From assembly GCA_022571985.1 (NCBI GenBank), contig JACZWU010000002.1, positions 479,673 to 543,672 on the forward strand: a DNA stretch of 64,000 nucleotides, written 5' to 3'. Within the stretch, counting starts at the first letter, position 1; the number at the start of each line of letters is the position of its first letter. The notes below the pieces were generated by a model that saw only the letters and a program-made list of their open reading frames with translations, had not been told where the DNA came from and did not search any database. Of this stretch, positions 52,475-61,100 are shown piece after piece. The position numbers and the translations under genes are program-made. The stretch comes from Candidatus Zixiibacteriota bacterium (GTDB lineage Bacteria > Zixibacteria > MSB-5A5 > GN15 > FEB-12).

Positions 52475-54433
52475 CTATTTTCTGCGTGCCACCTTTTTGT
52501 AAAAATTCAGACTCTTTAAGTAATTATCAAACTCTGTTCTACCGCTCAACGGTATTTTCTTACCCTCTGATTTCTTATACTTATAATAATCAACATTTTC
52601 ATGAGGAAGATAAGCTATATACGGGTGAGCAAAAGTTGAGCCTCCACATTTAAGCGCGGTAACTAACTGGAGGCTTTTTCTCGCGCGTGTCATAGCAACA
52701 TAAAATGCGTTTGAGCTTATCCATTTCATATTCTGGTTATCAAAGCCAATAATAATAACATGGTCAGCAGAAAGTCCTTTTGAGCCAACAATTGACATAA
52801 GTTCAATCGCGCTCATTTGCTGTTTCCCAAATTCTTGATATTGCGCTTCTTGGGCTTCCACAAGATTAGTTAACCTTCTTTCGGAAATTGGTCCAGAAAT
52901 TAGTTCTTGGATTAAGAGTTCAGGCTTTCCAATTTCTAATAATTTTGACAATTCTTCTACCTGAATGGCTTCGGAGTATTCAGAATCCATAATTGATTTT
53001 ATCTGCTCACATTTGTCTTTTATTTCAACAAGTTTCTCGTCTTCCAAATCAGCAAAGTTCTGTCCAAGTTCAATTACTTCTTCCAGTAATTTATGGATAT
53101 CACTCCTGCTCAGTGATTCGTAAAACATAACCTTTCTGAAGTTGAAGTTGTCGATATAGTTAATACCTAAAGCGTAATATGTTAACAGCATGTAGTAATC
53201 TTGTGACAATAGAGAAACCTTGTGCTTGTATTGTGAAACAGCATCAAATATTTGTTCCTTGTTTGGACCGAAGAAATTTAGTTTTGCTGAACCAGCCAGA
53301 ATAAGAAGAAAAGGATCTTTGGCATCATCTGACTCAAGTTGTTCTTTACGTTTTTCAATTTGAGCATGATTGTCAGCTATAAATTCTTCAATGAATTGAA
53401 TGGCGGAGCCAGAATTAGGGCATGCGATGATCTGAACTTTGGAAGAGTCACTTTCGCTAAGCAAGGGAAGAAATAACTTTTCAATTGTTTCGGGTTCTCT
53501 TTCTTCAGCAATAAATGCTTCGCTACATTTCACAATATGGTAGCCACACCTACCACAAAATGGCAACATAGCCTTTGTGAACTCATTATTATCATATAAT
53601 TCTCTAATCAATTCCGGCTTACTAGACTTCAATTCTTCGTACAGGACCTGTTCGTCGTCCCCTACGATAAGTACACTGATTGCATTTCCAGTAAATGACA
53701 TTATGAAGTCCTGCTCTGCTTGATTAAAATCCTGATGTTCGTCAACAATGAAATGCGAAGCAAAGCTCAAAGTCGGATTTTCCTTTAGGGCAGCAGTTGC
53801 ACGGATAATCAAATCTGCGAATCCTGACGCGTTGTACAATCGGCACAGTTGGAAATATGTATCCTTGATACCTTGCCAGTCAGTTGTTTCTTCAAAAGAG
53901 TTATCATAGAGTTGCTTATTGAACGCCTTTTCTGAATAAGTATCATTATCAAGTGAAGGGTAGAATTCTAATACGTCTGACCAGATTTCTTTTTTCCACT
54001 CCTGTCCGATCATTTTAAAAAAGTCTGCAAGAGGCCACTCAGAAGAGCCATTATTCTTTTCAACTAAGCTTCTTGCAAGCCTATGAAGTGTGATTATAGA
54101 TATTTTTTTCTTGTTGCCATCGGATAAATTGTCATTCAGTTGCACATCCTTGTCAAGGTCGCTGACAAGCTTCCTTACGAAACTTGTAACCAATACAGAA
54201 ATATCAGAATTGTCATCAAACCAATTTTGAATGCGTGACATGAAGAGATGACTTTTACCAGTTCCGGGGCCAGATACAATCAATATTTTATCTGAAGAAC
54301 ATTTGGCAATTTCTGTCGCATTTCTGTTTCTATATTCTATTCGCTGATTTTCATCAAGATGTAGTAAGTGGTCCCTTGTTGCTTGAATTTCTGACTGCGA
54401 AAATTGCAAGCAGTCAGTTTTTAAGAGACACAT
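52475..54433 (-). CDS. UvrD/Rep-like superfamily 1 helicase, AT-rich
   Basis: A 652-residue SF1A-type helicase. Walker A is 'ILIVSGPGTGKSHLFMSRIQ' (about residue 50), motif Ia 'VLVTSFVRKLV', Walker B 'HFIVDEHQDFNQAEQDFIMS' with an unusual DEHQ, motif III 'VLIVGDDEQVLYEEL', and C-terminal motifs 'IVGSKGLSADHVIIIGFD' (V) and 'FYVAMTRARKSLQLVTAL' (VI). A cysteine pair, 'CGRCGYHIVKC', lies in the middle. No nuclease domain is seen. AT-rich composition contrasts with acnA and gcvT on either side. GGAGGG five bases before the ATG, only 25 bases after the acnA stop, allows co-transcription with acnA. Repair or defence role unproven. Confidence 0.82.
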   Translation of the reverse strand: MCLLKTDCLQFSQSEIQATRDHLLHLDENQRIEYRNRNATEIAKCSSDKILIVSGPGTGKSHLFMSRIQNWFDDNSDISVLVTSFVRKLVSDLDKDVQLNDNLSDGNKKKISIITLHRLARSLVEKNNGSSEWPLADFFKMIGQEWKKEIWSDVLEFYPSLDNDTYSEKAFNKQLYDNSFEETTDWQGIKDTYFQLCRLYNASGFADLIIRATAALKENPTLSFASHFIVDEHQDFNQAEQDFIMSFTGNAISVLIVGDDEQVLYEELKSSKPELIRELYDNNEFTKAMLPFCGRCGYHIVKCSEAFIAEEREPETIEKLFLPLLSESDSSKVQIIACPNSGSAIQFIEEFIADNHAQIEKRKEQLESDDAKDPFLLILAGSAKLNFFGPNKEQIFDAVSQYKHKVSLLSQDYYMLLTYYALGINYIDNFNFRKVMFYESLSRSDIHKLLEEVIELGQNFADLEDEKLVEIKDKCEQIKSIMDSEYSEAIQVEELSKLLEIGKPELLIQELISGPISERRLTNLVEAQEAQYQEFGKQQMSAIELMSIVGSKGLSADHVIIIGFDNQNMKWISSNAFYVAMTRARKSLQLVTALKCGGSTFAHPYIAYLPHENVDYYKYKKSEGKKIPLSGRTEFDNYLKSLNFYKKVARRK

Positions 54434-54458
54434 TATACCCTCCGTTCTTTTATCGTAT

Positions 54459-57266
54459 TTACCCCACCATCCCTCTCAGTACGGTCTGAAGTATCCCGCC
54501 GTTGTTGTAGTAGTCGACTTCAATCGGGGTGTCGAGGCGGGCAACGACGTTAAAGGTCTTGTTGCTTTTTGATGGGTTGTCAGGAACGTTGCCTCCTTCG
54601 TTTTCCCAATCGCCAAGAATTTCAGATTTTGACTTAGACCCTTCGACTCCGCTCAGGGTGGCGTTTTTCTGCCCTTCGTCCCCATTGGCTTCACTCAGGG
54701 CAGTTCCGCTCAGGGTGACAGCCTTGACTGTCAATTCATGCTTCGGTCCTAAGTCGCCGGGTAGGTCGATAGCAAAAGTTTCGTGGCCGGTCAGGCCGAG
54801 TGATTCACGTGACTCGCCCGGCATAAACTGCAGCGGCAAAACACCCATCCCAATCAGATTACTGCGGTGAATGCGTTCAAAAGATTCAGCAATGACAGCC
54901 TTTATTCCCAACAGAAAAGTTCCTTTGGCGGCCCAGTCGCGCGATGAACCCATGCCGTAATCTTTACCGGCCAGTACGACTAACGAAATGCCGTCAGATT
55001 TATATTTCATGGCCGCTTCATAAATTGTCATCTGAACGCCTGTCGGCAGATAAATCGTCAGGCCTCCCTCGGTGCCGGGCGCCAGCAGATTGCGCAGCCG
55101 GACATTGGCGAAAGTTCCGCGCGTCATAACTCGGTCGTTGCCGCGGCGCGAACCATAGGAATTAAAATCCTTAAATTCCACACCGGTCTCAAGCAGGTAC
55201 TTGCCCGCCGGAGAATCTTTCATGATAGCGCCGGCCGGTGAGATATGGTCGGTCGTTATCGAATCACCTAACATACAGAGCACGCGGGCATTTTTAATAG
55301 AGGCAGCGCCGGGAGATTTTAATGGCATATTTTCAAAAAACGGCGGATTCTGGATATAGGTCGAGCTTTCTTCCCAGGGGTAAAGGTCGCCGCCCTTGGC
55401 AGGGATAGCATCCCAGGCCGGGTTGCCGGAAAAAACGCCGCTATAACGTTTCTTAAACATCTCAGGCGAAACCGAGGCCGCGACAATTTCGAGAATCTCA
55501 CTCTGTGCGGGCCAGATATCTTTTAGATAAACCGGCTGGCCATCGCTGCCTGTGCCCAGCGGTTCTGTGGTCAAATCAATATCAGTTGTCCCGGCTAAAG
55601 CGTAGGCGACAACTAACGGGGGAGAAGCTAAGTAATTGGCTTTGGTCAGCTGATTGATGCGTCCCTCAAAATTACGGTTACCGGAAAGGACCGCCGAGGC
55701 TATCAGATTACCGCTTTCGATAGCATTTACTACCGCTTCGGGCAGCGGTCCGGAGTTGCCGATACAGGTCGTGCAGCCAAATCCGACATTATGAAAGCCA
55801 AGCTGCTCCAGCGAAACCATCAGTCCGGCTTTTTCCAGATAGTCAATGACCACCCGCGAGCCGGGCGCCATTGAAGTCTTCACATACGGTTTGACATTCA
55901 AGCCTTTTTCGACTGCTTTTTTAGCCAGCAGCCCGGCGGCTACCAGTACCAGCGGGTCGGAAGTATTAGTGCATGATGTAATAGCCGCAATGACCACTAC
56001 GCCATGGCTGACTTTTGATTTGTCGCCGTTTTGAATTTCAACCTGTTTTCCCAATTCATCCTCAGGTAGCTGAAAGCCGCGTTCTGTAAAGGGCTTTGTC
56101 AAAAGTTCGTTAAAATCTTTCTTCATGCTTCTTAGAGGAACTCTGTCCTGCGGACGTTTGGGACCGGCTAAACATGGCTCGACAGTTGAAATATCAAGCT
56201 CAAGAAAATCTGTAAACTCAGGCTCAGTTGATGCATCGCGAAAGAGCATTTGCTCTTTGGCATAACGTTCTACTAAGTCGATTTGCTCGTTGCTTCTGCC
56301 GGTAAGTTTCAAATAATCAAGGGTGTGCTGGTCGATAGGGAAAAAGCCTATAGTTGCACCATACTCCGGCGCCATATTAGAAATCATGGCCCGAGACGGC
56401 AGCGGCAGCTGGTCAAGGGCTGGTCCGTAGTACTCAACAAATTTGCCAACCACTCCTTTATTGCGCAGCATCTGGGTGATTGTCAAAACCAGATCCGTAC
56501 CGGTGACGCCGTCTTTTAACTGCCCGGTCATCTTAAAACCGATGACTTCCGGAGTAAGCATATAAATTGGCTGACCTAACATGGCCGCCTCGGCTTCGAT
56601 TCCACCGACTCCCCAGCCGACAATGCCCAGGGCGTTTATCATAGTGGTGTGGCTGTCGGTACCAACCAGCGTATCCGGCAGAGCTGTGCCGTTTTGGTTT
56701 ATGACGCACTTGCCCAGATATTCTAAATTTACCTGATGGCAGATTCCGGTAGCAGGCGGCACGACTTTGAAATTCTTAAAGGCTTCTTTGCCCCAGTGTA
56801 AAAATTCATAGCGTTCGTAGTTTCTTTCAAACTCTTTTTTGGCGTTTATTTCGAGTGCCTGCCGCGAGGCAAAGGCATCGACCTGCACCGAATGGTCCAC
56901 CACCAGATCAACCGGCACCAGCGGATTTATTCTCTGTGGGTCGCCGCCAATCTTTTTCATAGCGTCACGCATAGCGGCTAAGTCGACTACTAAAGGCACG
57001 CCGGTAAAATCCTGCAATAGTACTCTGGCCGGGCGGTAGGCAATTTCGACATCGCCGACATTTTTAGCATTGTATTCGGCCAGTTTTATGACGTCATCTT
57101 CGGTAACAGTGCGGCCGTCAATATTGCGCAGCAGATTTTCCAGCAGAACTTTGATAGAATAGGGCAGCTTGTCTATTGAGCCGAATTGATTGAGCGAATC
57201 AAGGCGGTAAATTGTTATTTCACCGGTACTGGTCTTTAGTTTGCCTTTTGCCTCAAAACTGCTCAT
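54459..57266 (-). CDS. acnA: Aconitate hydratase A, with an in-frame repeat insertion
   Basis: TCA-cycle [4Fe-4S] enzyme, about 935 residues. Cluster cysteines are in '[14 protein letters not shown]' and '[16 protein letters not shown]'. '[20 protein letters not shown]' is the active-site DSH motif, '[16 protein letters not shown]' and '[20 protein letters not shown]' the domain-4 motifs. The ATG at 57266 has GAAGGG six bases upstream and replaces the ORF-track start at 57302. Between 'HELTVKA' and '[20 protein letters not shown]' about 60 extra residues include '[20 protein letters not shown]' and '[10 protein letters not shown]', encoded by two copies of the dispersed repeat. The fold should tolerate this surface loop. 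Divergent from ispE. Confidence 0.95.
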   Translation of the reverse strand: MSSFEAKGKLKTSTGEITIYRLDSLNQFGSIDKLPYSIKVLLENLLRNIDGRTVTEDDVIKLAEYNAKNVGDVEIAYRPARVLLQDFTGVPLVVDLAAMRDAMKKIGGDPQRINPLVPVDLVVDHSVQVDAFASRQALEINAKKEFERNYERYEFLHWGKEAFKNFKVVPPATGICHQVNLEYLGKCVINQNGTALPDTLVGTDSHTTMINALGIVGWGVGGIEAEAAMLGQPIYMLTPEVIGFKMTGQLKDGVTGTDLVLTITQMLRNKGVVGKFVEYYGPALDQLPLPSRAMISNMAPEYGATIGFFPIDQHTLDYLKLTGRSNEQIDLVERYAKEQMLFRDASTEPEFTDFLELDISTVEPCLAGPKRPQDRVPLRSMKKDFNELLTKPFTERGFQLPEDELGKQVEIQNGDKSKVSHGVVVIAAITSCTNTSDPLVLVAAGLLAKKAVEKGLNVKPYVKTSMAPGSRVVIDYLEKAGLMVSLEQLGFHNVGFGCTTCIGNSGPLPEAVVNAIESGNLIASAVLSGNRNFEGRINQLTKANYLASPPLVVAYALAGTTDIDLTTEPLGTGSDGQPVYLKDIWPAQSEILEIVAASVSPEMFKKRYSGVFSGNPAWDAIPAKGGDLYPWEESSTYIQNPPFFENMPLKSPGAASIKNARVLCMLGDSITTDHISPAGAIMKDSPAGKYLLETGVEFKDFNSYGSRRGNDRVMTRGTFANVRLRNLLAPGTEGGLTIYLPTGVQMTIYEAAMKYKSDGISLVVLAGKDYGMGSSRDWAAKGTFLLGIKAVIAESFERIHRSNLIGMGVLPLQFMPGESRESLGLTGHETFAIDLPGDLGPKHELTVKAVTLSGTALSEANGDEGQKNATLSGVEGSKSKSEILGDWENEGGNVPDNPSKSNKTFNVVARLDTPIEVDYYNNGGILQTVLRGMVG
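54638..54722. repeat. Dispersed repeats inside the acnA reading frame
   Basis: The plus strand reads CCCTTCGACTCCGCTCAGGG then TGGC, and about 60 bases on GTTCCGCTCAGGGTGACAGC, with a third degraded copy between (CCCTTCGTCCCCATTGGCTT). These match the intergenic element at 8.3, 15.6, 37.9 and 51.2 kb. The insert keeps the acnA frame on the minus strand and encodes 'TLSGVEG'- and 'TLSGTAL'-type peptides. Confidence 0.72.
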
Positions 57267-57316
57267 ATTTTCCCTTCGTTTTTTTTGAACTATGTAGAAC
57301 AAATGTATATTTATTT

Positions 57317-57333
57317 GTTATAGTAATTATAAC
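57317..57333. promoter_or_regulatory. GTTATA-N5-TATAAC palindrome between acnA and ispE
   Basis: A 6-5-6 perfect inverted repeat lies in the 117-base divergent gap, within an AT-rich region suitable for promoters in both directions. It may be an operator for acnA or ispE. No bound factor can be named. Confidence 0.28.
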
Positions 57334-57383
57334 GGCAGCACAAGGATAAAGTGCAGAGCTTGTGAAAAAGGGAACTTTCTTTA

Positions 57384-58328
57384 ATGCTCATAAAGCAATT
57401 ATCAAAAGACTTCATAGAAATCCATGCCCCCGCCAAGATCAACCTTTTTTTGCAAGTACTTGGCAAACGCCCCGATGGATTCCATAATATTAACTCTCTA
57501 ATGCAGGCTATTACCCTTTTTGACCGGCTGAAAATTGAGAAAATTGATGAGCCTGAATGTAGAGTCAAGCTGACCGGTAATTTCAGCTCGGCTGCTATAA
57601 AAAATAATCTGGTGACGCGGGCTTATGAGCTATTCAAGAAAGAGTTTGGGCTCAAAAGCGGTATAAAAGTTAATTTGGAAAAAAATATCCCTATTGCTGC
57701 CGGTTTAGGTGGTGGCTCATCGGACTGTGCCGCCGCAATGATTGCGTTTAACCTGATTTTTGAATTGGGATTGTTGAATTCTGAACTCATAAAGCTTTCT
57801 TTTAAGCTGGGCTCAGATATTCCTTTTTTTTTCAGCAAAGGACAGGCTGTTGTCTCTGGGCGGGGAGAAGTAGTTGAAGAAACAGATTTTCCGGTCAATT
57901 ATAAGATTGTTTTGGTATCGACAGGCATTTCAGTATCAACTGCTCATAGTTACGAGGCTTTGAATTTGAAGTTGACAACAAATAAAAGCGCTTTTACGTT
58001 AGAGCCTTACTGTGGGTCGGACGTCTACATTGAGTTGCTTTCAGGCATTGAAAATGATTTTGAAGCAATTCGATTTGAACTTACTCCAAGTTTGCTGGTA
58101 ATAAAAAAGGAATTATTGAAAAACGGCGCATTGCTTGCGAGAATGAGCGGGTCTGGGCCAACTATGTTTGGAATTTTTTTGGATAATTGTAAAAGAGGAC
58201 GTGTCAGCAGTGTTGACTTCCCGGATTGTCATCTGTACACGGTTAAGCCATTTCTCCTAACAGAACGGGAAATGCAGCAACAAGAAGGGGAATCAAATGG
58301 AGATTACAGAGATTCGGGTTACCCTTAA
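57384..58328 (+). CDS. ispE: 4-diphosphocytidyl-2-C-methyl-D-erythritol kinase
   Basis: GHMP kinase of the non-mevalonate isoprenoid pathway. 'IEIHAPAKINLFLQVLGKRP' with 'DGFHNI' is the N-terminal substrate motif, 'IPIAAGLGGGSSDCAAAMIA' the ATP-binding glycine loop, 'KLGSDIPFFFSKGQAVVSG' the catalytic aspartate region, and 'ARMSGSGPTMFGIF' the C-terminal motif 3. Length 314 is slightly long because the last residues run into the spoVG start; the two genes overlap by 32 bases. A decayed copy of this 3' end follows spoVG (58604-58810). Confidence 0.95.
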   Translation: MLIKQLSKDFIEIHAPAKINLFLQVLGKRPDGFHNINSLMQAITLFDRLKIEKIDEPECRVKLTGNFSSAAIKNNLVTRAYELFKKEFGLKSGIKVNLEKNIPIAAGLGGGSSDCAAAMIAFNLIFELGLLNSELIKLSFKLGSDIPFFFSKGQAVVSGRGEVVEETDFPVNYKIVLVSTGISVSTAHSYEALNLKLTTNKSAFTLEPYCGSDVYIELLSGIENDFEAIRFELTPSLLVIKKELLKNGALLARMSGSGPTMFGIFLDNCKRGRVSSVDFPDCHLYTVKPFLLTEREMQQQEGESNGDYRDSGYP

Positions 58329-58560
58329 GGACGAAGAACGTCTGAAGGGATTCGCCAATATTACGTTTGACAGCAGTTTTGTTGTCCGGGGCATGAAGAT
58401 TATTGAAGGGAACACAGGGCTTTTTGTATCTATGCCCAGCCGTAAACGCCCAAATGGCACTTATCAGGATATCGTCCATCCTATAAATCAGGATATGCGC
58501 GAGAATATTGAGAATATGGTCCTAAAAGAATATGGGGAAGAAATCAAAAGAAACTCTTGA
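58297..58560 (+). CDS. spoVG: SpoVG family RNA/DNA-binding regulator (copy 1)
   Basis: An 87-residue SpoVG protein, a small nucleic-acid-binding regulator found in many non-sporulating bacteria. 'MEITEIRVTLKDEERLKGFA' and 'VVRGMKIIEGNTGLFVSMPS' with 'RKRPNGTYQDIVHPI' cover the whole family domain. AAGGGG lies just before the ATG. The gene begins within the end of ispE, so translation is coupled. A second copy, 80% or so similar by eye, lies 290 bases downstream. Confidence 0.95.
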   Translation: MEITEIRVTLKDEERLKGFANITFDSSFVVRGMKIIEGNTGLFVSMPSRKRPNGTYQDIVHPINQDMRENIENMVLKEYGEEIKRNS

Positions 58561-58603
58561 ATTTGAGAACACTTTTGCTTTATTTAAATTAGTTTAGAGA
58601 GTT

Positions 58604-58810
58604 GAAAATGATTTCGAGCCGATTCAATTTTTACTCTATCCTGAATTAGCGACCATAAAAGAAGCATAATTGCAAAGTGGGGCTGAGCTTGCAAGAATGA
58701 TGGGGGCAGGTCCTACAAAATTTGGAATATTTGCCGATAATTGGGAAAGCAGTCGTGTCTGTGGAAAAATCTTTTCGGACTGTCAGCTGTACACGGTTAA
58801 GCTTTTCCGC
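58604..58810 (+). pseudogene. Decayed duplicate of the ispE 3' end
   Basis: In one frame the bases encode 'ENDFEPIQFLLYPELATIKE' then 'A*LQSGAELARMMGAGPTKF' and 'GIFADNWESSRVCGKIFSDC', which align with the ispE C-terminus 'ENDFEAIRFELTPSLLVIKK', 'ELLKNGALLARMSGSGPTMF' and 'GIFLDNCKRGRVSSVDFPDC'. A TAA interrupts the frame and no 5' part of ispE is present. It shows that the unit duplicated was the ispE 3' end plus spoVG. A CCAGGGCAGGGGACCCCAC repeat joins it to the second spoVG. Confidence 0.82.
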
Positions 58811-58850
58811 CTGCCAGGGCAGGGGACCCCACAACTTTGAGGAAGAGACC

Positions 58851-59120
58851 GTGGAAATTACAGAAATTCGTGTTACCCTAAGAAATGAAGAACGACTAAA
58901 AGGATTTGCTAATATCACTTTTGACAACAGCTTTGTTGTCAGGGGAATGAAAATAATCGAGGGAAATAACGGCCTTTTTGTTTCAATGCCCAGTCGGAAG
59001 CGCCCAAACGGCACTTATCAGGATATAGCCCACCCGATTCATCAGGATATGCGGGAGGATATTGAATCTCAGGTTTTAAAAGAATATCAGGAAGAAGTCA
59101 AAAGAAACTCTTCAAATTGA
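58851..59120 (+). CDS. spoVG: SpoVG family regulator (copy 2)
   Basis: Second SpoVG, 89 residues, nearly the same as copy 1 apart from conservative changes ('RNEERLKGFANITFDNSFVV', 'DIAHPIHQDMREDIESQVLK'). The ORF track begins at 58722, in the ispE remnant, but the GTG at 58851 lines up with copy 1's ATG and has GAGGA seven bases upstream. The reading frame is intact while its former ispE partner has decayed, so this copy is likely still functional. Many third-position differences from copy 1 indicate an old duplication held by selection. Confidence 0.9.
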   Translation: MEITEIRVTLRNEERLKGFANITFDNSFVVRGMKIIEGNNGLFVSMPSRKRPNGTYQDIAHPIHQDMREDIESQVLKEYQEEVKRNSSN

Positions 59121-59149
59121 CCGTTTTTATTCTTTTATTGCCAGTGCCC

Positions 59150-59224
59150 TGGGGCGTCGTCAAGCGGTAAGACACCAGCCTTTGAAGCTGGCATTCCCAG
59201 GTTCGAATCCTGGCGCCCCAGCCA
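59150..59224 (+). tRNA. tRNA-Gln (UUG), CCA encoded
   Basis: Full cloverleaf: acceptor TGGGGCG/CGCCCCA, D arm GTC-AAGCGGTAA-GAC, anticodon stem CCAGC/GCTGG with loop CTTTGAA (anticodon TTG), variable CATTC, T arm CCAGG-TTCGAAT-CCTGG, discriminator G and encoded CCA. Five or six T residues follow directly. It lies between spoVG copy 2 and prs. Confidence 0.97.
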
Positions 59225-59307
59225 TTTTTTGCTTATATTAAAATCTGCTCTCATTCCCAATTTTGAATGAGGGCAATTTAGTGCTGGAAATTTTGAAGGA
59301 CCGTTAA

Positions 59308-60267
59308 ATGATTGTCAGAAGTGATTTGAAGCTGGTCACGGGAAATGGAAATTATCCCCTGGCGCAAGACATTGCCAAGTATCTGGGTGAAGAGTTGACC
59401 AAGTGTACTGTCAGCCGTTTCTCAGACGGTGAGATATTTGTACAGATAGAAGAAAATATCAGAGGGCATGATCTATTCATAATCCAGCCCACTAATCCGC
59501 CGGCTGATAATCTGATGGAGCTGCTTATTTTGATTGAAGCTGCCAGAAGAGCTTCAGCCATGAGAATCACCGCCGTCCTTCCCTATTACGGCTACGCCAG
59601 ACAGGACAGAAAAGATAAACCGAGAGTCGCTATTACTGCCAAATTAGTGGCCAATCTTATCACCACCGCCGGAGCCGATAGAATTATTACAATGGATCTT
59701 CATGCCAGTCAGATACAGGGATTTTTTGACCTGCCCCACGACCATTTGTACTCTTCAGTTTTGTTTAATAAATATTTCCGCACCTTGAAACTTGAAAACC
59801 TTTGTGTTGTTTCACCCGATGTCGGTTCTATTAAACTGGCCAGGGCAACTTCGAAATCGTTAGACGCCGATATTGCCATAGTTGACAAGAGGCGGCCAAA
59901 AGCAAATGTTGCTGAAGCTATGAATTTGATTGGCACCGTGGAAAATAAAAATGTTTTGATCAGAGATGACATGATAGATACCGCCGGTTCAATCGCGGCC
60001 GCAGCAGAATGTGTCAAGCAAAACGGCGCTCTGGACATTTATGCGGCGGCTACGCATGGTGTCCTGTCGGGACAGGCTTTAGAGAGAATTGAAAAATCGC
60101 CCATAAAAAAACTTATTATTTCAGACTCAATAGACCAGTCAGAGCGAGACTTGCCTGACAAGATAGAGGTTTTGACCTGTTCTGAACTGATAGGAGAAGC
60201 AATAAAAAGAATAGCTGATGAGGAATCTGTCTCATCGCTATTTGAAGATCAACCGATGGTAGTTTAA
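59308..60267 (+). CDS. prs: Ribose-phosphate pyrophosphokinase
   Basis: Makes PRPP from ribose-5-phosphate and ATP, feeding the pyrimidine (pyrF branch) and purine (purL) genes also in this window. 'RFSDGEIFVQIEENIRGHDL' is the ATP site, 'YYGYARQDRKDKPRVAITAK' the flexible loop, 'TMDLHASQIQGFFDLPHDHL' the regulatory/active-site histidines, and 'VLIRDDMIDTAGSIAAAAEC' the PRPP loop (usually VDDMIDT; here RDDMIDT). Length 319 is standard. AAGGA lies eight bases before the ATG. L25 follows after 42 bases. Confidence 0.96.
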   Translation: MIVRSDLKLVTGNGNYPLAQDIAKYLGEELTKCTVSRFSDGEIFVQIEENIRGHDLFIIQPTNPPADNLMELLILIEAARRASAMRITAVLPYYGYARQDRKDKPRVAITAKLVANLITTAGADRIITMDLHASQIQGFFDLPHDHLYSSVLFNKYFRTLKLENLCVVSPDVGSIKLARATSKSLDADIAIVDKRRPKANVAEAMNLIGTVENKNVLIRDDMIDTAGSIAAAAECVKQNGALDIYAAATHGVLSGQALERIEKSPIKKLIISDSIDQSERDLPDKIEVLTCSELIGEAIKRIADEESVSSLFEDQPMVV

Positions 60268-60309
60268 TTATTTATAATTAAATGAGAGTAGGAAGGAATT
60301 GAAAGAATC

Positions 60310-61029
60310 ATGAAAGAAGTTGTATTAGCAGTCACCTCGCGAGAAGGTGTTGGCAAAGGTTTTGCGCGCAGAGTAAGAATGAACGGGAATATTCCCGCCA
60401 TAATTTATGGCCCCCAGACCAAGCCGATATCTGTTCAGGTCAACCATCGACAATTTCAATCGGCCTGGAAAACAGCCGGCGGCAGCAGCGCTATTTATAA
60501 TCTGGACCTTGATGGAAAAACCAAAAAGGTGCTTATCAGGGAGCTGCAAAGAGACCCGGTGACAAGTGAGATAGTCCATGTAGATTTTCACGCTATTTCA
60601 ATGACAAAACCGATTCACCTGTCTGTGCCGATCAGGCTTATAGGTGTTCCGGTCGGTGTTAAGACCGACGGTGGCATTATGCAGACAACAATGCGCGAGT
60701 TCGAGATTTCCTGCTTACCGGCAGATATCCCCGAGCATATTGATATTGATGTCGAAAGCCTGCATATTGGAGAATCTATCCATGTTAAAGATATTAAGAT
60801 TGAAAAAGCAAAAATCCTTGATGAAGAACAGCGGACAATAGTCGTTATTTCTGCCCCGACGGTAATGAAGTCAACAGAAGAAGAAGCCGCCGAAGCTGCT
60901 GAAGAAGAAGCAGCTGCCGAAGGCACCGAAGCTGCTGAAGGTGCAGAAGGTGCTGAAGGTGCAGAAGGTGCCAAGAAAGAAGAAGGCACTGATGATAAAG
61001 ACAAAGACAAAGATAAAGGCAAGAAATAA
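60310..61029 (+). CDS. rplY: 50S ribosomal protein L25 (CTC form)
   Basis: 5S rRNA-binding ribosomal protein of the long CTC type. Residues about 1-90 are the L25 domain ('RVRMNGNIPAIIYGPQTKPI', 'VLIRELQRDPVTSEIVHVDF'), and about 95-180 the C-terminal beta domain ('FEISCLPADIPEHIDIDVES', 'IHVKDIKIEKAKILDEEQRT'). The last 45 residues are low-complexity, with EGAEGAEGAEGA repeats followed by DKDKDKDKGKK. prs-rplY order is common in bacteria. A bidirectional terminator follows. Confidence 0.95.
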   Translation: MKEVVLAVTSREGVGKGFARRVRMNGNIPAIIYGPQTKPISVQVNHRQFQSAWKTAGGSSAIYNLDLDGKTKKVLIRELQRDPVTSEIVHVDFHAISMTKPIHLSVPIRLIGVPVGVKTDGGIMQTTMREFEISCLPADIPEHIDIDVESLHIGESIHVKDIKIEKAKILDEEQRTIVVISAPTVMKSTEEEAAEAAEEEAAAEGTEAAEGAEGAEGAEGAKKEEGTDDKDKDKDKGKK

Positions 61030-61063
61030 AAAAAGCCGGTAATTCAGTCAAATATTTTAATAG

Positions 61064-61096
61064 AAAAACCGCTTCTGTCCGGAGGCGGTTTTTTTA
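61064..61096. terminator. Bidirectional rho-independent terminator between rplY and priA
   Basis: AAAAACCGC...GCGGTTTTTTT forms a stem with an A run on one side and a T run on the other. It sits 35 bases after the rplY stop and a few bases before the priA stop on the opposite strand, so it can serve both convergent genes. Confidence 0.82.
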
Positions 61097-61100
61097 ATAA

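Noticed and set aside
58646-59014. 122-residue minus-strand ORF
   Set aside because: Antisense to the ispE remnant and spoVG copy 2; the sense-strand homologies are clear.
60615-61022. Serine/alanine-rich antisense ORF
   Set aside because: Reverse of the low-complexity L25 tail; low-complexity repeats open antisense frames by chance.
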